Below, piece by piece: positions 50,097-58,877 of a DNA stretch of 64,000 nt. The stretch is from CATQHD01 sp965202675 (lineage in GTDB: Bacteria > Actinomycetota > Acidimicrobiia > Spongiisociales > Spongiisociaceae): positions 1-64,000 of the forward strand of contig OZ241842.1 in the NCBI GenBank assembly GCA_965202675.1, in the 5' to 3' direction. Both the position numbers and the translations under genes were made by a program. Position 1 is the stretch's first letter; the number at the start of each line of letters is the position of its first letter. The notes under the pieces are model-generated. The model did no database searches. It saw only the letters and a list, made by a program, of their open reading frames with translations, and was not told where the DNA came from.

Positions 50097-51947
50097 ATGA
50101 TGAGGAACATCGAACGGGAGCGTATCGAGATCGACCAGGCGATCGGGGATATGACGCTGGTCGACCTGATGGACCGCAACGCCGAGCGGCACGGCAGCCT
50201 GGCCGCCCTCCGTTGGGAAGCCGAGGACGGGGTTCGCACCCTGAGCTGGGCCGCCTACCGGCAGCAGGTGCGGGAGGCGGCGGCCGGCCTGCTGGCCCTG
50301 GGAATCGAGCGGGGTTCGTTCGTTGCCCTCCAGGCCGCCAACCGGCCCGAACACGTGATCGCCGACCTGGGGGCTGTGTACGCCGGAGCCACCCCGGTCT
50401 CGATCTACAACACCCTGGCCCCCTCCCAGATACAGTACATCGCCGGCCACTGCTCGGCCGCCGCGGCGGTATTGGAGAACACCGAATATCTCGACCGATG
50501 GGAGGAGATCAGGGGGGATCTGCCTGCCCTCGGCCACATCGTGGTGATGGACCTCCCGGAGGACCGCCGCGCCGAGGGGGTTATCTCCTGGGGTGATCTG
50601 CTCGACAAGGGCAGGGCCGCCTTGGAGGAGACCCCCGATCTGGTCGACCGCCCGGCGGGGGAGGTGTCCCAGGGAGACCTGGCCACCCTCATATACACGT
50701 CCGGCACCACCGGCACCCCCAAGGCGGTGATGGTTACCCACCGCAACCTGCTCTGGACCCTCGAATGCGTGGCCCGCACCTTCCCGGAAATCCCCGATCA
50801 CATACGCCTGGTTTCCTACCTGCCGCTCGCGCACATCGGGGAGCGGGTGGTCAGCCATTACGCGCCTTTGTGGTGGGCCGGTTCCGCCCGTTACGTGCCC
50901 GACCTGCCGCAGGTGGCGGCGGCGGTCCAGGAGACCCGCCCCGACGTGTTCTTCGCGGTGCCGAGGGTGTGGGAGAAGTTCCACGCCGGCCTGATGGCCA
51001 AACTGGAGTCCAACCCCAGCGCCCGCAAGCGCGCCCTGGCTCTCAAGGCGGTGGATCTGGCCTGGTCCGTCCAGAGGCTCCGGCATTCGGGCGGAAAGCC
51101 CGGCCTGGGGGACCGGATCAAGCTGGCTGTGTTCGACCGCCTGGTCTTCTCGAAGATACGCCACGGGCTGGGGCTGGACGAGCTGGTGCTGGCCATCTCG
51201 GCCGCCGCCCCCATCTCGCCCGACCTGCTGATGTTCTTCCGCGGCGTGGGCATTCCCGTCTACGAGCTGTACGGCATGACCGAGTCGACCGGCCCCGGCG
51301 CCACCAACCGCTCGGGCAGCGACCGCATCGGCAGCGTCGGCCCGGCCATGCCGGGGGTGGAGATCGCCACCGAGGACGATGGGGAGGTGCTGATCCGGGG
51401 CGGGCTGGTAACGGCCGGGTACTACAAGGACCCGGAGGGAACCTCCCAGACCTTCGACGAGGACGGCTGGCTCCATACCGGGGACCTGGGGCGCCTCGAC
51501 GACGGGGGTTTCCTGTCGATCGTCGGGCGCAAGAAGGAGATCATCATCACCGCCGCCGGCAAGAACGTGGCGCCGGCCCGGCTGGAGAACATGATCAACG
51601 AGCACGCCCTCATTTCCCAGGCCTGCCTGGTGGGGGACGGGCGCCGCTACCTGACGATGCTGGTGGCCCTCGACCCCGACAACGCCCCCGGATGGGCCGA
51701 GAGCAACGGGGTGGAGTTCGAGAGCTTCGAATCCTTCAGCCGCACTCCCCGGGTGGCCGAGGAGGTGGAGCGCATCGTGGAAGCCGCCAACCAGGAGGTT
51801 GCCCGGGTGGAGCAGGCGCGGAAATGGTACATCGCCGCCGAGCCCTGGACGGTGGATACCGGTGAGCTGACCCCCTCCCTCAAGCTGAAGCGCCGGGTGG
51901 TGCTGGAGAAGTACTCGGCCCAGATCGAGGAGATGTACGCCGACTGA
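50097..51947 (+). CDS. fadD: Long-chain acyl-CoA synthetase (FadD15-like)
   Basis: The 616-residue AMP-dependent ligase activates fatty acids as acyl-CoA. The P-loop YTSGTTGTPK is at 200-209, followed by YLPLAHIGER, YGMTESTGPGATN, DGWLHTGDLG and the hinge GRKKEIIITAAGKNVAP; the family catalytic Lys lies in SLKLKRR near the C terminus. CAGGAG precedes ATG 50097; a second ATG follows directly. The protein is of the FadD15/long-chain type (about 600 residues). Confidence 0.92.
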   Translation: MMRNIERERIEIDQAIGDMTLVDLMDRNAERHGSLAALRWEAEDGVRTLSWAAYRQQVREAAAGLLALGIERGSFVALQAANRPEHVIADLGAVYAGATPVSIYNTLAPSQIQYIAGHCSAAAAVLENTEYLDRWEEIRGDLPALGHIVVMDLPEDRRAEGVISWGDLLDKGRAALEETPDLVDRPAGEVSQGDLATLIYTSGTTGTPKAVMVTHRNLLWTLECVARTFPEIPDHIRLVSYLPLAHIGERVVSHYAPLWWAGSARYVPDLPQVAAAVQETRPDVFFAVPRVWEKFHAGLMAKLESNPSARKRALALKAVDLAWSVQRLRHSGGKPGLGDRIKLAVFDRLVFSKIRHGLGLDELVLAISAAAPISPDLLMFFRGVGIPVYELYGMTESTGPGATNRSGSDRIGSVGPAMPGVEIATEDDGEVLIRGGLVTAGYYKDPEGTSQTFDEDGWLHTGDLGRLDDGGFLSIVGRKKEIIITAAGKNVAPARLENMINEHALISQACLVGDGRRYLTMLVALDPDNAPGWAESNGVEFESFESFSRTPRVAEEVERIVEAANQEVARVEQARKWYIAAEPWTVDTGELTPSLKLKRRVVLEKYSAQIEEMYAD

Positions 51948-51982
51948 TCCGCCGGTCCAGGCCGGTCGACTCGGCAGGCGGT

Positions 51983-52972
51983 ATGGGCTCTCCTCGGGCT
52001 CCCAAGGTGGTGGTTACCCGCCGCCCGCCCGGAGCCGCCGAGGTCATGCTGGCGGAGGTTGCCGAGGTGTGGACCTGGCCGGATGACCGCGCCGTCCCCA
52101 GGGGCGAGCTGCTGGCCAGGGCGGGGGAGGCGGACGGCCTCTACTGCATGCTCACCGACCGGATCGACGCCGAGCTGTTGGATGCCGCCCCCCGGTTGGC
52201 CGCGGTCAGCCAGATGGCGGTGGGGGTGGACAATATCGACCTGTCCGCCTGCACGGCGAGGGGGATTCCGGTGGGCCACACCCCGGACGTATTGACCGAG
52301 ACCACCGCCGACGTTGCCTTCGGTCTGTTGATAGCCGCCGCCCGGCGTTTCCGGGAAGGGTTGGAGGAGGTGGTCGAGGGCCGCTGGGGTGAGTGGAACC
52401 CCATGTATATGGTGGGATCGGAGCTGCACGGGTCGGTGCTGGGCGTGGTAGGCCTCGGCAGGATCGGCCGGGCGGTGGCCCGCCGGGCCTCCGGCTTCGG
52501 GATGCGGGTGCTCTACACCAAGCGCCGCCGCGACCCCGCCGCCGAGCAGGAGCTGGGGGTGGAGTACCGCCCCTTCGAGGCGCTCCTGGCCGAATCCGAC
52601 CACGTGGCGGTGCTCACCAGCCTCCACGCCGGCACGCATCGGTTGATAGACCGGAGGGCGCTGGCCGCCATGAAGCCCTCCGCCGTCCTGGTGAACGCCT
52701 CCCGCGGCCCGGTGGTGGACACCGACGCCCTGGTCGAGGCCCTGGCGGGCGGGGTGATCGCGGCGGCGGGGCTCGACGTGACCGACCCCGAACCCCTCCC
52801 GGCAGACCATCCGCTGGCGGCCCTGCCCAACTGTTTCATCGTCCCCCACCTCGGCAGCGCCTCTGTCCAGACCCGCATCCGCATGGCCGAGCGGGCCGCC
52901 GTCAACCTGGCCGCCGCCATGAGGGGCGAGCAGATGCCCCACTGCATCAACCCCGAGGTCTACCGCACCTGA
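51983..52972 (+). CDS. D-2-hydroxyacid dehydrogenase (glyoxylate/hydroxypyruvate reductase type)
   Basis: The 329-residue protein has the NAD(P) Rossmann motif GVVGLGRIGRAVA and the catalytic triad of the family: Arg in NASRGPVVD, Glu in DPEPLPADHPL, and His in VPHLGSAS. GVDNIDLSACTARGIPVGHTPDVLTE is the substrate-domain hinge. It reduces a 2-keto acid, most probably glyoxylate or hydroxypyruvate. It is 35 bp downstream of fadD on the same strand and converges on the phosphorylase gene. Confidence 0.9.
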   Translation: MGSPRAPKVVVTRRPPGAAEVMLAEVAEVWTWPDDRAVPRGELLARAGEADGLYCMLTDRIDAELLDAAPRLAAVSQMAVGVDNIDLSACTARGIPVGHTPDVLTETTADVAFGLLIAAARRFREGLEEVVEGRWGEWNPMYMVGSELHGSVLGVVGLGRIGRAVARRASGFGMRVLYTKRRRDPAAEQELGVEYRPFEALLAESDHVAVLTSLHAGTHRLIDRRALAAMKPSAVLVNASRGPVVDTDALVEALAGGVIAAAGLDVTDPEPLPADHPLAALPNCFIVPHLGSASVQTRIRMAERAAVNLAAAMRGEQMPHCINPEVYRT

Positions 52973-52991
52973 TCAACCTGTTGCCGAGCGA

Positions 52992-53816
52992 CTACAGCTT
53001 CGGGAGCAGGGCGTCGAGGAAGGCCCGGAACCGGTCGGCCGCCTCCGCCGCGGTCTCCAGCACCTCCTCGGATGTGACCTTCTGCCCGGAGAGGCCCGCC
53101 GCCAGGTTGGTGCATAGGGACACCCCCAGCACGTCGGCGCCCATGTGGCGGGCGGCGGTCGCCTCCGGGACGGTCGACATCCCGACCAGGGAAGCGCCCA
53201 TCGCCATCGCCATCCTGATCTCGGCCGGGGTCTCGAACATGGGCCCGCGCCACCACATGTACACGCCTTCACCGAGGGTCACCCCCGCCTCGGCCGCCGC
53301 GGCGCGGGCCTTGTCGCGCAGCGCCGGGGTGTACAAATCGGTCATGTCGGGGAACCGGGGCCCGAGCCGCTCGTCGTTTTCACCTTCCAGCGGGCTGACC
53401 CCGGCCATGTTGATGTGGTCGGTGATCAGCGCCAGGCCGCCCGGCTCGATCCCCTCTCCGCACCCGCCGGCGGCGTTGGTGAGCACCACCGCGCGGCATC
53501 CGGCCATGACCGCGGTGCGCACGGGGAACGCGACCGCGTCGGCCGGATGGCCCTCGTAGATGTGTACCCGGCCGGACAGCAGCAGCACGCGGTTGGCCCC
53601 CCTGCGCACCGAGTAGGCCGTCCCCGCGTGGCCCGCCGCCTGCGGAATCGGGAAGCCGGGCAGGTCGGCGTAGGGGACCGCGACGGCGCCCTCGAGACCG
53701 TCGGGGTAGCCGCCCAGGCCCGAACCCAGCACGACCGCCGCGTCGTGGCGCTCCGCCCCGGTGAGCCGGGCCAGGGTCGAGGCGGACTCGGCCAGCCGTT
53801 CGTAGAGGCCGGTCAC
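52992..53816 (-). CDS. Purine nucleoside phosphorylase (trimeric PNP/MTA phosphorylase family)
   Basis: The 274-residue enzyme has VVLGSGLGG (phosphate site), SGRVHIYEG, LTNAAGG, LITDHIN, GPMFETPAEIRMA and GMSTVPEATAARHMG, all of the trimeric PNP family. NAAGG with the later Thr/Asn positions suggests 6-oxopurine specificity (inosine/guanosine), but the asparagine switch cannot be assigned surely. The GTG start overlaps by 4 nt the stop of a deaminase gene, which would supply inosine-type substrates. The pair forms a purine salvage operon. Confidence 0.9.
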   Translation of the reverse strand: MTGLYERLAESASTLARLTGAERHDAAVVLGSGLGGYPDGLEGAVAVPYADLPGFPIPQAAGHAGTAYSVRRGANRVLLLSGRVHIYEGHPADAVAFPVRTAVMAGCRAVVLTNAAGGCGEGIEPGGLALITDHINMAGVSPLEGENDERLGPRFPDMTDLYTPALRDKARAAAAEAGVTLGEGVYMWWRGPMFETPAEIRMAMAMGASLVGMSTVPEATAARHMGADVLGVSLCTNLAAGLSGQKVTSEEVLETAAEAADRFRAFLDALLPKL

Positions 53817-55117
53817 CGCGTCAACCTTGCCGCCCGCCGGGTCATGTCGGCGCGCACCTCGTCCTGGTCGAGCGTGGTAACCCGGCCTCCCTCCACCACC
53901 TTCCTTCCCCCCACCCACACCGACTCGACGCACGCCGGCGAACCGGACCACACGATCCTGGAAACGGGGTCGTCCTCGTCGGGGACAACAGGGTGGAGGG
54001 CCGGGCAGCCGGCAGACAGGGCTGTCATGTCGGCCCGCGCGCCGGGGGCCAGACGGCCCAGGTCGGGCCGGCCGATGGCGTCGGCGGCCCCGGCCGTGAC
54101 CATGTGGAGGGCCCGGGCGGCCGGCAGGGCCCGGGCGTCGCCGCTGCGGACCCGGGCGAGCCGGATGGCGGTGCGCATTTCCTCGAAGAGGTCGAGCCGG
54201 TGGTGGGAGGCCGGGCCGTCGGTGGCAATGCCTACCGGGACGCCCGCCGCCAGCATATCGAGGACCCGGGCGGCGCCGGAGGCGTGTTTGGCGTTGGAGC
54301 AGGGGCAATGGGCCACCGAAGTTCCGGTGCGGGCGAAGATTTCGATGTCCTCGTCCGACATCCACACCGCATGAGCCGCCAGAGCCCGTCCCTCTAGCAG
54401 CCCGAGCGCCTCCAGATAGGCGGGGGCTGACATGCCGGAGCGGCGCCGGACCGCCTCCTCCTCCCATTCCTGCTCGGCTACGTGGATATGGACCAGCATC
54501 CCGGCGCCGGCGGCGATCTCGGCGATCCGGCGCAGGCTTTCCTCCGAGATCGAATAGGCGGCGTGCGGGCCCATGCCCACCTCGATCAGGTCGTTCGACG
54601 ACCATCGGTCGCGATTGGCCAACATTTCGTCGATCTGCGCCTCCCAGGCGCCGAACCGGCTCAGCGAGGAGTCCTCTATCACGGGGGCGGTCACCACGCA
54701 CCTCAGCCCCGCCTCGACGGCGCCCCCGGCCACCGCGTCGCCGTAGAAATACATCTCCACCGAGGTCGTCACCCCGTTCGAGAGCAGCTCGGCGGCCCCC
54801 GCCCGCATCCCCGCCCGGACATCGTCTTCGGTAAGACGGGACTCCCGCGGCCATATCGCCTCGCGCAGCCAACGATCTACGGCGAGCCCCTCACCCGCCC
54901 CCCTGAGCAGCACCATCGGGGTGTGGCAGTGGATGTCGACCATGCCGGGCATGAGGATCCCCTCGATCCGGTGGACGGCGGCGCCGGGCCGGGCGGGCGC
55001 ATCCGACGCCGCCCCCGACCACACCACCCATCCGTCCTCCACATCCACTGCTCCGGGCGAGAAAGGCGGCCGCCCTTCGGACATAGTGAGCAGCAGATCG
55101 GCTGTATAACGCTCCAT
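53813..55117 (-). CDS. Adenosine-type deaminase, amidohydrolase family (MTA/SAH deaminase-like)
   Basis: The 434-residue metal-dependent hydrolase has VDIHCH (first HxH), VHIHVAEQE (His then Glu), AHAVWM, HCPCSNAKHASG and GIATDGPASHH (the metal Asp), which is the pattern of TRZ/ATZ-type methylthioadenosine/S-adenosylhomocysteine deaminases. It would turn adenosine-type nucleosides from methyl-transfer and polyamine metabolism into inosine-type products for the coupled phosphorylase. The ATG at 55117 is chosen where the domain begins; upstream sequence faces a divergent marR gene. Confidence 0.85.
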   Translation of the reverse strand: MERYTADLLLTMSEGRPPFSPGAVDVEDGWVVWSGAASDAPARPGAAVHRIEGILMPGMVDIHCHTPMVLLRGAGEGLAVDRWLREAIWPRESRLTEDDVRAGMRAGAAELLSNGVTTSVEMYFYGDAVAGGAVEAGLRCVVTAPVIEDSSLSRFGAWEAQIDEMLANRDRWSSNDLIEVGMGPHAAYSISEESLRRIAEIAAGAGMLVHIHVAEQEWEEEAVRRRSGMSAPAYLEALGLLEGRALAAHAVWMSDEDIEIFARTGTSVAHCPCSNAKHASGAARVLDMLAAGVPVGIATDGPASHHRLDLFEEMRTAIRLARVRSGDARALPAARALHMVTAGAADAIGRPDLGRLAPGARADMTALSAGCPALHPVVPDEDDPVSRIVWSGSPACVESVWVGGRKVVEGGRVTTLDQDEVRADMTRRAARLTR

Positions 55118-55309
55118 ATTCGACCCGAACCGGGGATAGACAGGGTTGATCCCCTTCAGGATAGATACAAGGACGGGACAGCCTGCAGGCAAGCCCGGAT
55201 CGGCCCGGTAGATATCGTTTCGCGTTGCCGACCGGACGCGGTGCGGGCAGTAAGGCGGGCGGCGGAGGCAGCCGCATCCGGGGCCGCAGCGAACCGTTGA
55301 TAAAATGGA

Positions 55310-55849
55310 ATGGATCGTATAGACCGGGAGATCAAAGTGGCAGATACGGCCGGCCGGATGACCGACGACCCGATCCGTTGGAAGCTCGACCGATGGGAGA
55401 AGGTGGTCCCTGAAGCCTTCTATAAGATCGAGGCGGCGGCGCGCATCGAGCAGCTGGCGGGGATATTGGGGAAGGCAATGGATCGGGTGGCCGAGGAAGA
55501 AGGCTTGATCAACCAGGGTGATTACCAGGTCTTGTCGCATCTGCGGCTCTCCGACCATCGGGGAGAGTCGGTTACCACCGCGGAGGCGGCTCGACAGCTG
55601 AACATGACCGTCGCTACGATGGCGAACCGGGTCAATCGGCTGGAACGGCTCGGCTACGTCGAGCGCATCCCGCACCCTGAAAACCGGCGGGCTTCCTACC
55701 TGGCCATCACGTCGACGGGGATTGTCTGCGCGGAACGGGTGGTCCTCCGCCGCACCGAACAGAGGAACCGCATGTTGTCTGCGATCACGACAGCCGAGCG
55801 CCGGGATCTGACCGATCTGCTCAGGAGGCTGGCCGCCGCCTGGTCATGA
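55310..55849 (+). CDS. MarR-family transcriptional regulator
   Basis: The 179-residue protein contains a winged helix: TTAEAARQLNMTVATMANRVNRLERLGYVERI as the recognition helices (with a DNA-reading wing HPENRRASYLAITSTG), flanked by dimerisation helices. A TAAAAT box just before the ATG could be a -10, so the gene may be nearly leaderless. It is divergent from the deaminase-phosphorylase operon across 192 bp and is a natural candidate regulator for that operon; the ligand is unknown. Confidence 0.82.
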   Translation: MDRIDREIKVADTAGRMTDDPIRWKLDRWEKVVPEAFYKIEAAARIEQLAGILGKAMDRVAEEEGLINQGDYQVLSHLRLSDHRGESVTTAEAARQLNMTVATMANRVNRLERLGYVERIPHPENRRASYLAITSTGIVCAERVVLRRTEQRNRMLSAITTAERRDLTDLLRRLAAAWS

Positions 55850-56515
55850 TCCAGGCATCTTTGCCTGCTCCGGCCGGTCGGACAGGATCACCAGCAGGGC
55901 GCCGCCGCCCGCCTCCACGGTTATCTCGTCGCCGCGCACCCGGTTGCTGACGCCCAGGGACGAATCGGCTTTCAGAACCGCGTCCGAGAGGTTCCACTCC
56001 GCTCCCGAGACGGCCACTCCGGTCGCGTTCCCCCCCATCGGTACGGCGCTGAAAGAAGCGCCGTCCGCCGCAGGGATGGTTGTCCGTCCGCGTCCGGCGT
56101 GGATCACGTAGGCGGTCTCGTGCTCCAGCACCCACCGGACTGAGGCTTCCCGCAGGGCGGGGGAGGAGATCACCGCCGCGTTCCCCAGCAGATGGTCGAG
56201 CCGCCCCCCGCCGCCTCCGATTACAACTATCTCGTCCGCCCCGCGCCGGAGGGCCGCGTCGAGCGCCAGTTCCAGGTCGGTGGCGTCCTTGTCGGCCGGG
56301 TGGGCCTCTACGACGGCTCCGTCGGCGAGGGCGGCGTCGAGCGTTTCCTCGGCGATGGAGTCGAGGTCGCCCACCAGGACATCGACGGGCCGTCCGGCGG
56401 CGGCGGCGAGTTCGGCGCCCGAGTCCGCCGCCAGCACCAGGTCGGGGGCGGGCAGGGCGGCCGACCGGTCCGCGGAGACCGGATCGCCTCCGGTGAATAT
56501 ATGGGCGGAGGGCAC
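55844..56515 (-). CDS. thiN: Thiamine pyrophosphokinase
   Basis: The 223-residue protein transfers diphosphate from ATP to thiamine. It has LAADSGAELA, VDVLVGDLDSI, HPADKDATDLELAL and VIGGGGGRLDHLLGN, the TPK catalytic and thiamine-binding motifs. A GTG at 56515 starts 13 bp after the upstream lipoprotein stop; no ribosome site is seen, so coupling is likely. Convergent to marR by a few bases at the 3' end. Length and motifs agree with the family. Confidence 0.88.
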   Translation of the reverse strand: MPSAHIFTGGDPVSADRSAALPAPDLVLAADSGAELAAAAGRPVDVLVGDLDSIAEETLDAALADGAVVEAHPADKDATDLELALDAALRRGADEIVVIGGGGGRLDHLLGNAAVISSPALREASVRWVLEHETAYVIHAGRGRTTIPAADGASFSAVPMGGNATGVAVSGAEWNLSDAVLKADSSLGVSNRVRGDEITVEAGGGALLVILSDRPEQAKMPGS

Positions 56516-56528
56516 GGCGGCGGCGCGG

Positions 56529-58007
56529 TCAGTAGGCAGGGGCCGAGGAGGCCGGAGCGAAGGCCGCCATCGAGCCGGGGCCCACCAGGATGGGGTTTTC
56601 TTCATCGAGGGGCTGGAAGAACACATAGTCGGCGTTCCGGTCGAACGCCGCATACACGAAGCCGGAGCTGTCCGGCGCCCAGAGGTTGTGGCTCAGGTCG
56701 TACTGGCCCCAGAAGAGCAGGTAGCTGCGCAGGAAGGTGCCGGTGGGGATGATGTCCTGATAACGGGTGATGCCCCCCGACTCGTACACGCTCACCGTCA
56801 TGGAGTTGGTGCCCGCGCCCAATAGGAGGATCTTGCTGCTGTCGGGGCTCCACTGCCAGGCGAAGGCGTCGGGGGCGTCGATCTCTTCGGTGCGGCCGGT
56901 GGCCAGGTAAACCACCCGCATGGCCGTGTTCGTTCCGAGGTTCTGGGTGGAGTACGCCACCGATTCCCCGTCGGGCGAAAGGGAGAAGTTGAAGTAGCCG
57001 GCGCCTGCGCCCACTACCTCGATCTCCCCGGTGTCGAGGTCGTGGATTACCAGCTCGCCCCCTTGTTCCTCAGGGTTGCCGGGGTCTTGAGCGCCGGGGT
57101 CGGCGGGGCGGACGTAGAGGATCGACCGGCCCTCGTCGATCCAGGCCGGCGCTTGGAAATTGGAGTTGGCGGGGCCCGCGGCTTCGAGGAGCGAGGCGTC
57201 GCCTGTGTCCGGATCCAGCAGCGCCAGGCTGGTCTGCCCGAGGTGGGTGATCAGCTCGTTGCCCTTCGGGGACCAGTGGAAGTAGTAGGACGTGGACGAG
57301 TTCATGGGGACGACGGCGCCGCGGTCCAGGTCCAGGATGGCCAGGGCCACCCGGCTCGGATCGGGTGAACCGAGCATTCCCAGCGCCCGCCCGTCGGGGC
57401 GCCACTGCATGTAATAGACCGCGAACGGCGTTTTGTAGGAGCGCACCGGGCCGCCCGCCGCCAGGCCGATCGACACCGAGGCGCCCGATGCCGAGACGCC
57501 CGCCCAGGCAACCAGGCGCCCGTCCGGCGACCAGGTGGGTTGGCTTACCAGCTCTCCCGCGGCCGTATACAGATCAACCTGTTCGTCGTCGGGGCCGAAG
57601 ACGGTTACCGACCGGCCGGAAGGTCCGTTGACCGCCATCTGCATGGCCGCCAGGTCCAGCTCCTGCTGCGATATGACCAGCGGGGCGGGCAGCCCGGCGG
57701 CGGCCTGGCCGGCCTGGTCGGGTTCGGCGGCGTTCGCTCCGGAAGCGGCCGGGCCGGGCGGGTCCGCTGCGGGCGGTCGGGGTTCGGTTGCGGCGGGGGC
57801 GGCAGCCCGGGTGTCGGCTGCGGACGGCGGCGGGGGCGCGGCCGGGGCGGCGGTTGTTGCGGGGAGGCCGGTTGTCTCCGGCGCGGCGCCCTCGAATATC
57901 ACCTCGTTGCCGGGGGCCGAGCAGGCGGCGGCCAGGACGGCTGCGGCGGTGAGCAGGGCGGCGGGCAACAAGGAGGAGCGCCGGGCATGAGCCGCGCGGG
58001 GCGTCAT
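56529..58007 (-). CDS. Beta-propeller (TolB/PD40-like) lipoprotein
   Basis: The 492-residue protein has a lipoprotein signal ending LAAAC, then an alanine/proline-rich linker of about 90 residues, then repeated WSPDGR-type strands (QPTWSPDGRL, MQWRPDGRA, FHWSPKGNE, LSPDGESVA, WQWSPDSSK, LWAPDSSGF) forming a six- or seven-bladed propeller. It probably sits on the outer membrane-facing side of the cell membrane and binds another protein or glycan. The ATG at 58007 begins the signal sequence. Co-transcribed with the thiamine kinase gene and divergent from nfuA. Confidence 0.82.
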   Translation of the reverse strand: MTPRAAHARRSSLLPAALLTAAAVLAAACSAPGNEVIFEGAAPETTGLPATTAAPAAPPPPSAADTRAAAPAATEPRPPAADPPGPAASGANAAEPDQAGQAAAGLPAPLVISQQELDLAAMQMAVNGPSGRSVTVFGPDDEQVDLYTAAGELVSQPTWSPDGRLVAWAGVSASGASVSIGLAAGGPVRSYKTPFAVYYMQWRPDGRALGMLGSPDPSRVALAILDLDRGAVVPMNSSTSYYFHWSPKGNELITHLGQTSLALLDPDTGDASLLEAAGPANSNFQAPAWIDEGRSILYVRPADPGAQDPGNPEEQGGELVIHDLDTGEIEVVGAGAGYFNFSLSPDGESVAYSTQNLGTNTAMRVVYLATGRTEEIDAPDAFAWQWSPDSSKILLLGAGTNSMTVSVYESGGITRYQDIIPTGTFLRSYLLFWGQYDLSHNLWAPDSSGFVYAAFDRNADYVFFQPLDEENPILVGPGSMAAFAPASSAPAY

Positions 58008-58056
58008 GATTTTGACTGTAACATGGAACCGTTGCAGCAGCTGCCGAGGATGGAGC

Positions 58057-58692
58057 ATGACCAGCGAAACAAAGACCGGGGCGCTGATGAACCTCAGCGA
58101 CGAGGCCATCGAGCGGATAATCGAGATACGGGATCAGGAGCCGGGCGACGACGACTACGGCCTGCTCATCGAGATCACCGGCCTGCAAGGCATGCAGTTC
58201 GGCTACTCGCTGTCGTTTGTCCCGGTTGCCGAGGTGGACGCTGCCGACCACATTGAGCAGCACGGCGGCCTGACGGTGGTCATCCCGGCCGCCGACCGGG
58301 ACAACATGTCGGGCGCCACCCTCGCCATGTCCACCAACCCCTCCACCCCGGGGCTGGCCATCGACAACCCCAACAGCCCCACGCCCCCCATCCCGAGCCC
58401 GCCCGCCGGAGACCTGTCCGGCCCCATCGCCGAGCAGGCGACCCGGGTGATCGACGAGCAGATCAACCCCGCCATCGCCGCCCACGGCGGCTACGCCCGG
58501 CTGGTGAGCGAGGAGAACGGGGTGATCTACCTGGAGATGGGCGGCGGCTGCCAGGGATGCGGGATGGCCGCCGCGACCCTGCGTCAGGGGATCGAGCGGA
58601 TCCTGCGGGACTCCGTGGAAGGCATCACCGAGATAGTGGACGTCACCGACCACATGAGCGGCGAGAACCCCTACTACGCGGCGGCGCACTAG
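58057..58692 (+). CDS. nfuA: Iron-sulfur cluster carrier protein NfuA
   Basis: The 211-residue protein has an N-terminal A-type-like domain (about 10-105) without its cysteines, as usual in NfuA, and a C-terminal NifU-like domain with the cluster-binding CQGC in GGGCQGCGMAAATL. It carries 4Fe-4S clusters to client enzymes. ATG 58057 is preceded by GAGGATGGAG. A proline-rich linker joins the two domains. Confidence 0.88.
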   Translation: MTSETKTGALMNLSDEAIERIIEIRDQEPGDDDYGLLIEITGLQGMQFGYSLSFVPVAEVDAADHIEQHGGLTVVIPAADRDNMSGATLAMSTNPSTPGLAIDNPNSPTPPIPSPPAGDLSGPIAEQATRVIDEQINPAIAAHGGYARLVSEENGVIYLEMGGGCQGCGMAAATLRQGIERILRDSVEGITEIVDVTDHMSGENPYYAAAH

Positions 58693-58791
58693 CCCCGCAC
58701 GCCGTTCCGCAGGCCGGCCGCCCGGCGGGCCTGCTTCGCCGGGCCGACGCTGCAAACCATCCGGGCGGCGCCGGACCGGGCGTCTTTCAAG

Positions 58792-58809
58792 TTTTACCGT
58801 CCGTTCACC
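58792..58809 (+). promoter_or_regulatory. PHO-box-like direct repeat upstream of pstS
   Basis: TTTTACC (58792-58798) and GTTCACC (58803-58809) are 11 bp apart, matching the actinobacterial PHO box of two 11-bp units with the core GTTCACC. The site is about 70 bp before pstS, and a response-regulator gene closes the same cluster. Confidence 0.5.
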
Positions 58810-58877
58810 GTGCGGGCGGTATTGCTTAACACCGGACCCATAGCGTCCCCTGCGGCTTTCGATCGAGGAGACGTAAC

